Shown here piece by piece: positions 36,385 to 44,898 of a DNA stretch of 64,000 bases. The notes beneath the pieces were generated by a model that ran no database searches, was not told the DNA's origin, and worked only from the letters and a program-made list of their open reading frames with translations. The stretch is from Burkholderiaceae bacterium. GTDB taxonomy: Bacteria > Pseudomonadota > Gammaproteobacteria > Burkholderiales > Burkholderiaceae. A program made the translations under genes and the position numbers. The DNA is taken from NCBI GenBank assembly GCA_021166835.1, contig JAJPEN010000091.1, positions 37,448 through 101,447 on the forward strand, read 5' to 3'. Numbering within the stretch: the stretch's first letter is position 1; each line of letters starts with the position of its first letter.

Positions 36385-37323
36385 TCAGCCCAGCTCCGGC
36401 CCGGCGACGAGGAAGACTTTCGAGGCGTCGCCGGGCGCGCATTCCATTCCATACAGCATTCGCGTGAACGGGCGTTGCGGCGCGAAGCCGCGCTCGGCGA
36501 TCGCCGCGAGCAGCGCCTGCTGCCTGTCGGCGGCATCGAGGTAGATCGGACCTTCCGTGCACGCGAGCGCGGCGTCGAGCAGCGCGCGCGCGACGTCGGC
36601 GTCTTCGGCGACGAGCGGGCCCAGTTGCCCAGCCTCGCGCCCGTCACGGCCGAGCACGAAGCCGGCCAGCGCGCCGTCGCGCTCGGCCACGTGCGCGACC
36701 TGCGGCAGGCGTGCGGCCAGCCGGCGCAACAGCGGCGAACGGTCGGCGCCGAAAGCGGGAAGGTCGAGCGCGGCGATCGCCGGCCAGTCGCTTTCGCGCA
36801 GCGGGCGAATGCGGCAGGCCGGCGGGGACGCGCGCCTGGACGCGAGTTCGGGCGCTGCCGCGAACGCATCCGAGGGCGCCGGGGCGGGGTGCACCGGATC
36901 CCGCCGGTAGCGTTGAAAGCCCCAGCTGTCGACGAAGCCCTCGCGCGCATAGACCGGGCGTCCTGCGGGCGTCGCGTCGAGTACGCCGCCGCGGCCATCG
37001 CGGGAAAGCTCGGCGAGCGCATGCCGCAGCAGGCGGGCGGCGAAGCCGCGGCCGCGGAACTCCGGCGCCACGAGCACCATGCTGACCCAGGCGAACGACA
37101 CGCCGTACGGGAGCAGCACGATCGATGCCGCCAGGCGCATGGGCGAAGCGTCGCCCGGCGAGCGGATGCACCAGCCACGCCCGAGCGCGAGCATCGTGCG
37201 CCAGTCGGCTTCGTTCTGGTTCCACGAGGCCGCCCGCGACAGCGCGAGCGCGCACTGCAGGTCGCGCTCGCCGAGCGTCTCGATCGGCGCTGCCTCGCTG
37301 TCCGTCGCCTCGGCGCGGGTCAT
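36385..37323 (-). CDS. GNAT N-acetyltransferase (two-domain)
   Basis: 312 aa. The N-terminal GNAT domain has the acetyl-CoA loop VAPEFRGRGFAARLLRHAL; the C-terminal part (about 165-312, beginning IRPLRESDWPAIAALD) resembles the acetyltransf_18-type domain found in tandem with GNAT (AGFVLGRDG, YLDAADRQQALLAAIAERGF). Substrate unknown. It stands between the importer and the epimerase gene on the same strand as the epimerase, 13 bases upstream of the latter's stop, so it is probably read with the metE-like/epimerase operon. Confidence 0.82.
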   Translation of the reverse strand: MTRAEATDSEAAPIETLGERDLQCALALSRAASWNQNEADWRTMLALGRGWCIRSPGDASPMRLAASIVLLPYGVSFAWVSMVLVAPEFRGRGFAARLLRHALAELSRDGRGGVLDATPAGRPVYAREGFVDSWGFQRYRRDPVHPAPAPSDAFAAAPELASRRASPPACRIRPLRESDWPAIAALDLPAFGADRSPLLRRLAARLPQVAHVAERDGALAGFVLGRDGREAGQLGPLVAEDADVARALLDAALACTEGPIYLDAADRQQALLAAIAERGFAPQRPFTRMLYGMECAPGDASKVFLVAGPELG

Positions 37324-37336
37324 GGTCGCGCCGCGT

Positions 37337-38377
37337 TCAATACTTGCCGTCGCGCGTCTCGAAATGCGTCGGCTTGCCGAGACTCGGGCGTCCGCGCGCG
37401 ATCCAGTCGGCGGTCCAGTCGATCATCTGCTCGATCGACACGCGCGGCGTGCCGAACAGGCGCTGCGAGGCCGACGTGTCTTCGAGCCACGCCGTCGGCG
37501 CTTCGCTTCCGACCAGTCGCGGCGCCCGCCCGAAGCGCTCGCCGAACTGCCGGGCGAGCCAGCGGATGCTGGTGTGCTGCGCTCCGGTGATGTTGATCGG
37601 CGTCGTGGGCGAGGTGCAATGCGCGAGCAGGCGCAGCGACTGCTCGTTCGCGTCGCCCTGCCAGATGACGTTCGCGTATCCCATCGTCAGGTCCAGCTCG
37701 CGCTGCTCGAACACGGCCGAGGCGACGTCGTGCAGCACGCCGTAGCGCATGTCGATCGCGTACGACAGGCGAACGAGGCGGCCGGGCGTCCCCCATTTCT
37801 GCGAGCCGTACTCGAACATCCGTTCGCGTCCGACGCAGGAGTTCGCGTAGTCGCCGGCGGGCGGCGTGGGCGCCACGCTCTCGTCGGCGCCCGGCCCGTC
37901 GACCGGCACGAACGGATAGACGCAGGCGGTGGAGAACGCGACGATGCGCGCTTCGCGATAGACGTCGGCGACGTTCATCGGCACGCCGACGTTCATCATC
38001 CAGGTGAGCGCGGCCTTGCCGGCGGCGCCGAACTTGTGGCCCGCCATGAAGACGACGTTGCGCACGCCGTCGGCGACGTTGGGCAGCCGCCCGAGCGCGT
38101 CGCGATCGAGCAGGTCGCAGCCGATGCATTCGACGCCGTGCGCTTCGAGCGAGGCGCGCGTGGCCGGGTCGGAGAAGCGCGCCACGCCGATGACGCGCCG
38201 GCCGGGCAGGGCGCGTTTCGCCATGCGCGCGAGCGTCGGGCCCATCTTGCCGCCGACGCCGAGCACGAGGATGTCGCCGTCGATGCGTTGCAGGTCGGCG
38301 ACGAGCGCCGGTGTGGGTTCGCTCAGGAAGGTCTCGAGCGACTCGACGTCGTCGAAGCGTTGCGGCAGCGGCTGCAT
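37337..38377 (-). CDS. NAD-dependent epimerase/dehydratase family protein
   Basis: 346 aa extended SDR. The nucleotide-binding loop is GDILVLGVGGKMGPTLARMA (GxxGKMG, a variant of GxxGxxG); the active-site region is IVAFSTACVYPFV with YANSCVGRERMFE in place of the usual YxxxK, that is, the catalytic Tyr-x-x-x-Lys appears as Y-A-N-S-C, missing the lysine. It may be a noncanonical or inactive SDR or use a shifted Tyr. Lies between the MetE-like gene and the GNAT gene, same strand, 16 bases after the former. Confidence 0.82.
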   Translation of the reverse strand: MQPLPQRFDDVESLETFLSEPTPALVADLQRIDGDILVLGVGGKMGPTLARMAKRALPGRRVIGVARFSDPATRASLEAHGVECIGCDLLDRDALGRLPNVADGVRNVVFMAGHKFGAAGKAALTWMMNVGVPMNVADVYREARIVAFSTACVYPFVPVDGPGADESVAPTPPAGDYANSCVGRERMFEYGSQKWGTPGRLVRLSYAIDMRYGVLHDVASAVFEQRELDLTMGYANVIWQGDANEQSLRLLAHCTSPTTPINITGAQHTSIRWLARQFGERFGRAPRLVGSEAPTAWLEDTSASQRLFGTPRVSIEQMIDWTADWIARGRPSLGKPTHFETRDGKY

Positions 38378-38393
38378 GGTTCGCACTCCGGCA

Positions 38394-39407
38394 TCAGTCG
38401 TTGCGCGGCGCGATGCCTTCGAAGAGGTCGCGCCCGGCGGCGAGCGCGCGCATCTTCGCGTCGGCCACCGAGCGCGGCAGCATCCAGAACCCGCAGTCGG
38501 GATGCACGTAGCGCACGCGGCCCGCGCCGACCACGCGTTCGGCGCGCTCGATCGCCCGTGCGACCGACTCGGCGCTCTCGACTTCGTTGACCTTGATGTC
38601 GACCACGCCGAGCCCCAGGCCGATGCGCGGATCGAGCGCACGAAAGGCCTCCAGCTCGTCGGGCGGGCGATGCGCGCACTCGAGCACCACGTGATCGGCG
38701 TGCAATGCGTTCAGGTAGTCGACGAGACGGTTCCAGGTGCCTTTCTGCACCGTCTGCCCGCCGTAGTTGCCGAAGCACAGATGCACCGCGGGCTTGCCGC
38801 GCACGGCATCGAGCACGCGGTTGATCGCCGATGCCGCCCATTGCCATTCCTCGGGGTGGCCGGGCAGGTTCGCCTCGTCGAGCTGCACGACGTCGGCGTC
38901 GAGCTGCGCGACCTGCGCGGCGAGCACGTCGGCGATCGCATGCGCGAGCTGCGCCGGATCTCCGTAGTGCCGGTCGATCAGCGTCTTGGCGAGCATGTGC
39001 GGGCCGGTGAGCGTGAACTTGAAGGGCTTGCGCGCGAGCGCCTTCGCGCGTGCGCAGGCGAGCGGAAGATCGAGCGCACCATGGCCGATCGGCCCCTCGA
39101 CGATGCCCGGCGGGCGCGTGCGGAAGCGCATGCCGGCGTTGGCGCGCCAGGCGATCAGCGCGTCGAAGGAGAAGCGCTGCGAGACGCCGTCGAGCGGGCG
39201 GACGAAGTATTCGATCATCCCGTTCGTTTCGGGATGGTTCAGGTCGAAGCGGTACAGCTCGCCGTCGCAGACGAGATCGATGCCGGCCTGCTCCTGCGTG
39301 CCGATCACCACGCGCGTTGCGTCGAGCAGCGACTGCTCGGAAGGCGAGGCGACGAGCCACTGGGGGACGGGATAGGAGCCGACGACGGTGGTGCAGATGC
39401 GCGGCAT
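38394..39407 (-). CDS. MetE-like (cobalamin-independent methionine synthase II family) protein
   Basis: 337 aa, equivalent to only the C-terminal catalytic barrel of MetE. Zinc ligands are intact: HLCFGNYGG (His-x-Cys), VVLECAHR (Glu) and VHPDCGFWM (Cys). The short form cannot bind the polyglutamyl folate like full MetE; relatives are used for other thiol alkyl transfers, including coenzyme M-epoxide chemistry and corrinoid-independent methyl transfers. ATG 39407 (MPRICTTVVGSYPVPQWLV) matches the family start. First gene of a metE-like/epimerase/GNAT operon divergent from the oxidoreductase operon. Confidence 0.86.
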   Translation of the reverse strand: MPRICTTVVGSYPVPQWLVASPSEQSLLDATRVVIGTQEQAGIDLVCDGELYRFDLNHPETNGMIEYFVRPLDGVSQRFSFDALIAWRANAGMRFRTRPPGIVEGPIGHGALDLPLACARAKALARKPFKFTLTGPHMLAKTLIDRHYGDPAQLAHAIADVLAAQVAQLDADVVQLDEANLPGHPEEWQWAASAINRVLDAVRGKPAVHLCFGNYGGQTVQKGTWNRLVDYLNALHADHVVLECAHRPPDELEAFRALDPRIGLGLGVVDIKVNEVESAESVARAIERAERVVGAGRVRYVHPDCGFWMLPRSVADAKMRALAAGRDLFEGIAPRND

Positions 39408-39509
39408 GGCGGGGAAGCTCGTTAACCGGATGGTGAGAACCGGATCGTATCGTGCACCCGATGCGGCCTTCAACCTCCTTGACGCGGCCGCTGCGCTCGC
39501 CGTAGACTA

Positions 39510-39525
39510 TTAACCAAAAGGTTAA
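39510..39525. promoter_or_regulatory. Candidate operator palindrome TTAACC-AAAA-GGTTAA
   Basis: Six-base arms (seven with the flanking A/T) around AAAA, in the 162-base divergent region between the metE-like gene and the Gfo/Idh/MocA gene. TAGACT (39503-39508), a possible -10 for the plus-strand operon, touches it, so bound protein would block the promoter. Sequence similarity to the palindrome at 35235-35248. Confidence 0.68.
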
Positions 39526-39540
39526 TTACGGGTGCCGTAC

Positions 39541-39578
39541 CGATGGGCACGCGAAGATAGGCACGAACGATGGGCACG
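39541..39578. repeat. Direct repeat at the start of the oxidoreductase gene
   Basis: CGATGGGCACG occurs at 39541-39551 and again at 39568-39578, with a partial CGAAGATAGGCACG copy in between. Each full copy contains an ATG in the same frame; only the second has the oxidoreductase reading frame directly after it. The first ATG (39543) is in the same frame but is followed by TAG after four codons. Confidence 0.6.
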
Positions 39579-40721
39579 AGAACACTAGGCATCGTCATGC
39601 ACGGCGTGACGGGCCGCATGGGTCTGAACCAGCACCTGATCCGCTCGATCCTCGCCATCCGCGCCGAGGGCGGCGTGAAGCTCGCCAACGGCGACCGCGT
39701 GATGCCCGATCCGATCCTCGTCGGGCGCGGCGCCGAGCGGATGCAGGCGCTGGCCGCTGCGCACGGCGGCCTGCGCTGGGATACCGACCTCGATCGCGCG
39801 CTGGCGAACCCGCAGGACACCGTGTTCTTCGATGCGGCCACCACGCAGATGCGGCCGTCGCTGGTGAAGAAGGCGATCGCCGCCGGCAAGCACGTCTATT
39901 GCGAGAAGCCGTCGGCGACCAACCTCGCCGAGGCGATGCAGATCTACGAGGCGGCGCGCGCGGCCGGCGTCAAGCACGGCGTCGTGCAGGACAAGCTGTG
40001 GCTGCCGGGGCTGCAGAAGCTCAAGCTGCTGATCGATGCCGGCTTCTTCGGGCGCATCCTGTCGGTGCGCGGCGAGTTCGGCTACTGGGTCTTCGAGGGC
40101 GATCTGCAGCCGGCGCAGCGTCCGTCGTGGAACTACCGCAGGGAGGACGGCGGCGGCATCATCCTGGACATGCTGTGCCACTGGCGCTACGTCGTCGACA
40201 ATCTGTTCGGCGAGGTGAAGAGCGTCTCGTGCCTGGGCGCCACGCACATTCCCGAGCGCATCGACGAGAACGGCAGGCCGTACGCCGCCACGGCCGACGA
40301 CGCCGCCTATGCCACCTTCGTCACCGAGCGCGGCACCGTCGCGCATTTCAACAGTTCGTGGTGCGTGCGCGTGCGGCGCGACGACCTGCTCACGCTGCAG
40401 GTCGACGGAACGCACGGCTCGGCGGTGGCCGGGTTGCGCGAGTGCCGTACGCAGGCGCGCGTGAACACGCCCAAGCCGGTGTGGAACCCCGATCTTCCGC
40501 AACCGATCGATTTCTTCGCGGGCTGGCAGCAGGTTCCCGATACGGTCCTGCACGACAACGCGTTCAAGGCGCAGTGGGAGCGCTTCATCCGGCACGTCGT
40601 CGACGACGAACCGTTTCCGTGGAACCTGCGCGCGGGCGCGAAGGGCCTTCAACTGGTCGAAGCCGGACTGCAGTCGTGGCGCGAGCGCCGCTGGGTAGAC
40701 CTCGAGGCCTTGCCTGCCTGA
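39570..40721 (+). CDS. Gfo/Idh/MocA family oxidoreductase
   Basis: 383 aa NAD(P)-dependent sugar-type dehydrogenase. Rossmann N terminus [12 protein letters not shown], the conserved EKP in [16 protein letters not shown], and the catalytic-site region [20 protein letters not shown] (D-x-x-x-H pattern). The family oxidises or epimerises sugars, inositols and related polyols. First gene of an operon with the DUF993 lyase and a TIM-barrel isomerase, so it presumably makes the keto-substrate for those. Confidence 0.9.
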   Translation: MGTRTLGIVMHGVTGRMGLNQHLIRSILAIRAEGGVKLANGDRVMPDPILVGRGAERMQALAAAHGGLRWDTDLDRALANPQDTVFFDAATTQMRPSLVKKAIAAGKHVYCEKPSATNLAEAMQIYEAARAAGVKHGVVQDKLWLPGLQKLKLLIDAGFFGRILSVRGEFGYWVFEGDLQPAQRPSWNYRREDGGGIILDMLCHWRYVVDNLFGEVKSVSCLGATHIPERIDENGRPYAATADDAAYATFVTERGTVAHFNSSWCVRVRRDDLLTLQVDGTHGSAVAGLRECRTQARVNTPKPVWNPDLPQPIDFFAGWQQVPDTVLHDNAFKAQWERFIRHVVDDEPFPWNLRAGAKGLQLVEAGLQSWRERRWVDLEALPA

Positions 40722-40736
40722 AGAAGCTGTGAACCG

Positions 40737-41915
40737 ATGCCCTCGCTGATGCTCCCCGAGGCGGATCGGACGCTTCGACGCTTCACGCTGTCGCAGCCGA
40801 AGGCCTTCGATCCTGCGCCGCGTGTCGCTTTCGATCGCGTCGCTTATTCGGCGGCGCACGTCGTTGCCGATCCGCTCACCGCGATCGATCCATGGATCGA
40901 CTGCGCGATCGACTGGGACGCGACGATCGCCTACCGACGCCGGCTCTGGTCGCTGGGCCTGGGCGTCGCCGAGGCGATGGATACGGCGCAGCGCGGCATG
41001 GGCCTGGACTGGCGCACGTCGTACGAGCTGATCCGGCGCACGCTCGACGCCGCGCGCGGCGAGCCGAACGCGCTCGTCGCCTGCGGCTGCGGCACCGATC
41101 ACCTGCCGGCCGGCGCCGTTTCGTCGATCCACGACGTGATCGCCGCCTACGAGATGCAGATGGAAGCGATCGAGTCGCTCGGCGGGCGGCTGATCCTGAT
41201 GGCCAGCCGCGCGCTGGCCGGCTGCGCGAAGTCGCCCGACGACTACGCGCGCGTCTACGACCGCCTGCTGTCGCAGGCGCGCGAGCCGGTGATCGTGCAC
41301 TGGCTGGGCGAGATGTTCGATCCCGCGCTGGCGGGCTACTGGGGGCATCGCAACGCCGACGCGGCGATGGACGTGGCGGTGGAGATACTGAACCGCAACG
41401 CCGCGCGCGTGGACGGCGTGAAGATCTCGCTGCTCGACAAGAGCAAGGAAGTCGCGATGCGGCGCCGGCTCGCCCCCGGCATCCGCATGTACACCGGCGA
41501 CGATTTCCATTTCGCCGAACTGATCGAGGGCGACGAGCACGGTCATTCCGACGCGCTGCTCGGCATCTTCGATGCGATCGCGCCGGCCGCCTCTGCGGCA
41601 CTGTCGGCGCTCGCGCAGGGCGAGGTCGCGCGCTTTCACGAGATCCTCGGTCCGACGGTGCCGCTGTCGCGGCACATCTTCGGCGCGCCCACGCGCTTCT
41701 ACAAGACGGGCATCGTGTTCATGGCGTGGCTGAACGGCCACCAGGACCATTTCGTGATGGTCGGCGGCCAGCAGTCGGCGCGCAACGCGCTGCACCTGGC
41801 GCAGCTGTTCCGGCTGGCGGATGCGGCCGGGCTGCTCGGCGATCCTTCGCTCGCCGCCGCCCGCATGGCGAGCTGGCTGCGCACGCAGGGCGTCGACGCC
41901 GCGCTCGCATCGTGA
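40737..41915 (+). CDS. DUF993 family dihydrodipicolinate synthase-like protein
   Basis: 392 aa. Recognised by the DUF993-like sequence (CAIDWDATIAYRRRLWSLGLG, GCGTDHLPAG, HWLGEMFDPALAGYWG) and DHDPS-like barrel; a Schiff-base lysine candidate is in VDGVKISLLDKSKE. These proteins occur with Gfo/Idh/MocA oxidoreductases and sugar isomerases; the biochemical reaction is not established to my knowledge. Stop overlaps the next GTG start (GTGA). Confidence 0.85.
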   Translation: MPSLMLPEADRTLRRFTLSQPKAFDPAPRVAFDRVAYSAAHVVADPLTAIDPWIDCAIDWDATIAYRRRLWSLGLGVAEAMDTAQRGMGLDWRTSYELIRRTLDAARGEPNALVACGCGTDHLPAGAVSSIHDVIAAYEMQMEAIESLGGRLILMASRALAGCAKSPDDYARVYDRLLSQAREPVIVHWLGEMFDPALAGYWGHRNADAAMDVAVEILNRNAARVDGVKISLLDKSKEVAMRRRLAPGIRMYTGDDFHFAELIEGDEHGHSDALLGIFDAIAPAASAALSALAQGEVARFHEILGPTVPLSRHIFGAPTRFYKTGIVFMAWLNGHQDHFVMVGGQQSARNALHLAQLFRLADAAGLLGDPSLAAARMASWLRTQGVDAALAS

Positions 41916-42769
41916 ACGCGGCCCCCGATCCCGCCCGCCTGTCGTTGAATACCGCGACCGTGCGCGAGCAATGGAATCTCGCGCAGATGATCGACGCCTG
42001 CGCGCGTCACGACATCCGCGGCATCTCGCCGTGGCGCGACAAGCTCGCCGAGCTGGGCGCAGCGGAAGCGGCTCGCCGCATCCGCGCGAACGGGCTGACG
42101 GTGAGCGGCCTGTGCCGCGGCGGAATGTTTCCCGCTGCCGACGCGGCCGGCCGACGCGCGGCGATCGACGACAACCTGCGCGCCATCGACGACGCGGCGA
42201 CGATCGGCGCGCGCTGTCTCGTGCTCGTGGTGGGCGGCATCGTGCCGGGCACGCGCGATCTCGAAGGCGCGCGCGCGATGGTGCGCGACGGCCTCGCCGC
42301 GATCCTGCCGCACGCGCGTGCGAGCGGCGTGCCGCTGGCGATCGAGCCGCTGCACCCGATGTACTGCGCCGACCGCGCATGCGTGAACACGCTCGACCAG
42401 GCGCTCGACCTGTGCGACGAGCTGGATCCGTTTTCGGGCGGCGGCGCACCTTCGGGGGCGATCGGCGTCGCGGTCGATGCGTATCACGTCTGGTGGGATC
42501 CCCGCCTGCCGCAGGCGATCGCGCGCGCCGGCGCCGCGCGGCTGCTCGCCTATCACATCTGCGACTGGCTTGTGCCCACCACCGACCTGCTGCTCGATCG
42601 CGGCATGATGGGCGACGGCGTCATCGATCTGCGCGCGCTGCGCGCGCTCGTCGAAGCCCATGGGTATCGTGGAGCGCACGAGGTCGAGATCCTGTCGACG
42701 CGCTGGTGGAAGCGCGATCCCGACGAGGTGCTGCGCCTCGTGCGCGAGCGTCACTTGCGCTGCAGCTGA
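41912..42769 (+). CDS. Sugar phosphate isomerase/epimerase family TIM-barrel protein
   Basis: 285 aa AP-endonuclease-2-like xylose isomerase barrel. Metal-site residues typical of the fold are visible: AIEPLHPMYC (Glu), VAVDAYHVWWDP (Asp and His), YHICDWLVP (His/Asp) and GAHEVEILS (Glu). A divalent-metal isomerase or epimerase acting on a keto-sugar acid or polyol is expected. GTG start at 41912 overlaps the preceding TGA; the 3' end overlaps the FUSC gene convergently by 19 bases. Confidence 0.88.
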   Translation: MNAAPDPARLSLNTATVREQWNLAQMIDACARHDIRGISPWRDKLAELGAAEAARRIRANGLTVSGLCRGGMFPAADAAGRRAAIDDNLRAIDDAATIGARCLVLVVGGIVPGTRDLEGARAMVRDGLAAILPHARASGVPLAIEPLHPMYCADRACVNTLDQALDLCDELDPFSGGGAPSGAIGVAVDAYHVWWDPRLPQAIARAGAARLLAYHICDWLVPTTDLLLDRGMMGDGVIDLRALRALVEAHGYRGAHEVEILSTRWWKRDPDEVLRLVRERHLRCS

Positions 42770-44898
42770 GCTGCCCACGGCTTTCGAGCGCTGCGCTTGC
42801 CGAGTGCGGCGAGCGCGGCGTCGGCCGCGCTGCGAACGGCGAGCGCGTCGGCCGCGGCGATGCGCAGACGGCGCAGCAGCCAGGCGGCGGGATCCTCCTG
42901 CGGCGCGGCTTCGGGTAGCGCACCGGGCGCCGGCGGCTCGATCGGCTCCGCCTGCGGCACCGAGCGGTCCAGCGCCTGCTGCAACAGGCGATCGGCGCCC
43001 TGCACGGCGGCGACGCTCTCCGCGCGTTGCGGCGACTCGACGCGCAGCGCGAGCGACATCCGGATCACCGACAGATGCGCCATCAGCCGCTGCGCGGCGT
43101 CGAGCATCGACGCCAGCTCGAGGAGCGGCGGACGCACGCCTCGCGGCTCGAAACGGCTGCGCTGAAGCGCCGCGGCGATGGTGCCGAGCGCGTCGTAGGC
43201 CGAGCGGCGCGCCAGGCGCTGCGCGACGCCCGCATGCGGATCGCTGCGCAGCGCGTGCGCCGCGTACGCGCGCAATGCGGCGAGCGCGCGCTCGATCTGC
43301 CGCGGCAGCGTGCGCCGCTCCCACGACGGCAGCACGTAGCTGAAGGCCCAGGCCAGCGCCGCGCCGAGCACGGTGTCCGCCAGCCGCTCGAAAATGGCGA
43401 GCGCGGCCTGCGGGTCGACCAGGTGCGCCTGCAGCAGCGCCATCACGGTGGCGGCAATGGCGGTGACGCGGTAGCGCACGGTCACGAAGGCGTGCGCGAC
43501 GCCGACGCCGGCGAGGAAGGCGGCGATCATCAACTCCGGCGAATGCAGCTGCGCGATCAGCATCACCAGCAGGCAGCCGATCACCGTGCCGGAGACGCGG
43601 TCGTTGCGGCGCGTGATGGTCTGCTCGAGCGTTCCGCGCAGCACGACGGCGACGCCCAGCACCAGCCAGTGCGGGTGCGCACCCCACGGCAACTGCAGCG
43701 CGATGAAATACGCGGTCATCAGCGCCAGTCCCATGCGCAGCGCGTGCCGGAACACCGGCGATCGCAGCGACAGGTTTGCGCGCAGCGCCGACAGCGGCCA
43801 CGATTCGGTGGCGGCGAACATCCGAAGCTGCTCGCGCGACAACGGCAGCGCTTCGCCCCCGCCGTGCAGCGCTTCGCCGATGCGCCACACGCCCGAGGCG
43901 AGCCGCCCCAGGCGAGCGACGAAGGCCGGCAGCAGCAGCGCGCGCGGATCGGAAGCGTCGAAGATGCCGTCGAGCAGCGTGCCGGCGAACAGCGGCGCGG
44001 CGTCCGTCCGCGTGCGGGCGCCGTCGCGCTGCTCGCCCGGCGCGGCGCGCGGAGGCGGCAGCGTGATGCGCATCAGTGCGTCGGCGAAGCCGCGCAGCGC
44101 GCCGGCCACGCGTCCGCGCAGCGCTCGCGCCGGCTCGTCGTCGCCCAGCAGGTCGAGGTCGAGACGGCTCGCCAGCAGCAGATCGCGCACGTCGATCGCC
44201 TCGACCAGCGCCGCGGTTTCGCTGCGCGCGCGCGGCGAGTCGGGCGCGGAGAAGAGGAGATCGCGCGCCGCCTGCAGGCGCTCGGCCAGGCGCGACTCGT
44301 CGCCGATCCACGGCGGCAGCAGGTCCTCCCGGCGGTCCGGGGAGGCTTCGAGCAGCGCTGCGCGGCTGCGCATCAGCGTCGTGGTGGCGTCGAGCGCCGC
44401 GCAGAGCGCGCGCGTGCGGTACAGGCGCTGCAGCAGCGGCACCGTGGCCATCGACCAGGCGAGATAGGCGAAGCAGCCGATCGCCGTCCAGGCGAGCGGT
44501 GCGGCGCTCGCCGCGATCGGCGGCGGAAGCGTCAACGCGAAGATCGTCGCCAGGATCGGCGCGAAGGCGATCGGACCGGCGCGCGGGCCCCACGCCATCG
44601 TCAGCATCGCGCCGAAGCCGATCGCGCCGATGACCACGCCCAGCCCGACCGGACTCGCCTGCGCGAGCCAGACGCAGGCGCTCGCCAGCCACGCGAGCAG
44701 CGCGGCGACGAGCACGCGCCGCGCCGCGCCGCGGACGGTGGCGGGAACGTCGGCCAGGCTCGCGCAGACCGCACCGCCGGTGGCTACCTGCGCGAGCGCA
44801 TTGCCGGCGAAGGCGACGCAGGCGACGTGGATCAGGGCGACGCCGACGGCGACCGACGCGCCGTTGACGGCGTGCGCCGGCAGGCGCGCAGGGCTCAG
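42751..44898 (-). CDS. FUSC family inner-membrane protein (YccS/YhfK-like)
   Basis: About 715 aa. Two clusters of membrane helices (residues about 15-145 and 395-505), each followed by a long soluble helical part, the standard YccS/AaeB-like architecture; the second cluster holds FRHALRMGLALMTAYFIALQLPWG. Related proteins export aromatic acids or affect the envelope, but this one is unassigned. There is no ATG, GTG or TTG in frame in the plausible region; CTG at 44898, which overlaps the aldolase TGA (CTGA) and is preceded by AAGCGAGG, is the only sensible start, so the coordinate is tentative. A much longer frame running into the aldolase gene is a shadow. Confidence 0.8.
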   Translation of the reverse strand: MSPARLPAHAVNGASVAVGVALIHVACVAFAGNALAQVATGGAVCASLADVPATVRGAARRVLVAALLAWLASACVWLAQASPVGLGVVIGAIGFGAMLTMAWGPRAGPIAFAPILATIFALTLPPPIAASAAPLAWTAIGCFAYLAWSMATVPLLQRLYRTRALCAALDATTTLMRSRAALLEASPDRREDLLPPWIGDESRLAERLQAARDLLFSAPDSPRARSETAALVEAIDVRDLLLASRLDLDLLGDDEPARALRGRVAGALRGFADALMRITLPPPRAAPGEQRDGARTRTDAAPLFAGTLLDGIFDASDPRALLLPAFVARLGRLASGVWRIGEALHGGGEALPLSREQLRMFAATESWPLSALRANLSLRSPVFRHALRMGLALMTAYFIALQLPWGAHPHWLVLGVAVVLRGTLEQTITRRNDRVSGTVIGCLLVMLIAQLHSPELMIAAFLAGVGVAHAFVTVRYRVTAIAATVMALLQAHLVDPQAALAIFERLADTVLGAALAWAFSYVLPSWERRTLPRQIERALAALRAYAAHALRSDPHAGVAQRLARRSAYDALGTIAAALQRSRFEPRGVRPPLLELASMLDAAQRLMAHLSVIRMSLALRVESPQRAESVAAVQGADRLLQQALDRSVPQAEPIEPPAPGALPEAAPQEDPAAWLLRRLRIAAADALAVRSAADAALAALGKRSARKPWAAQLQRK

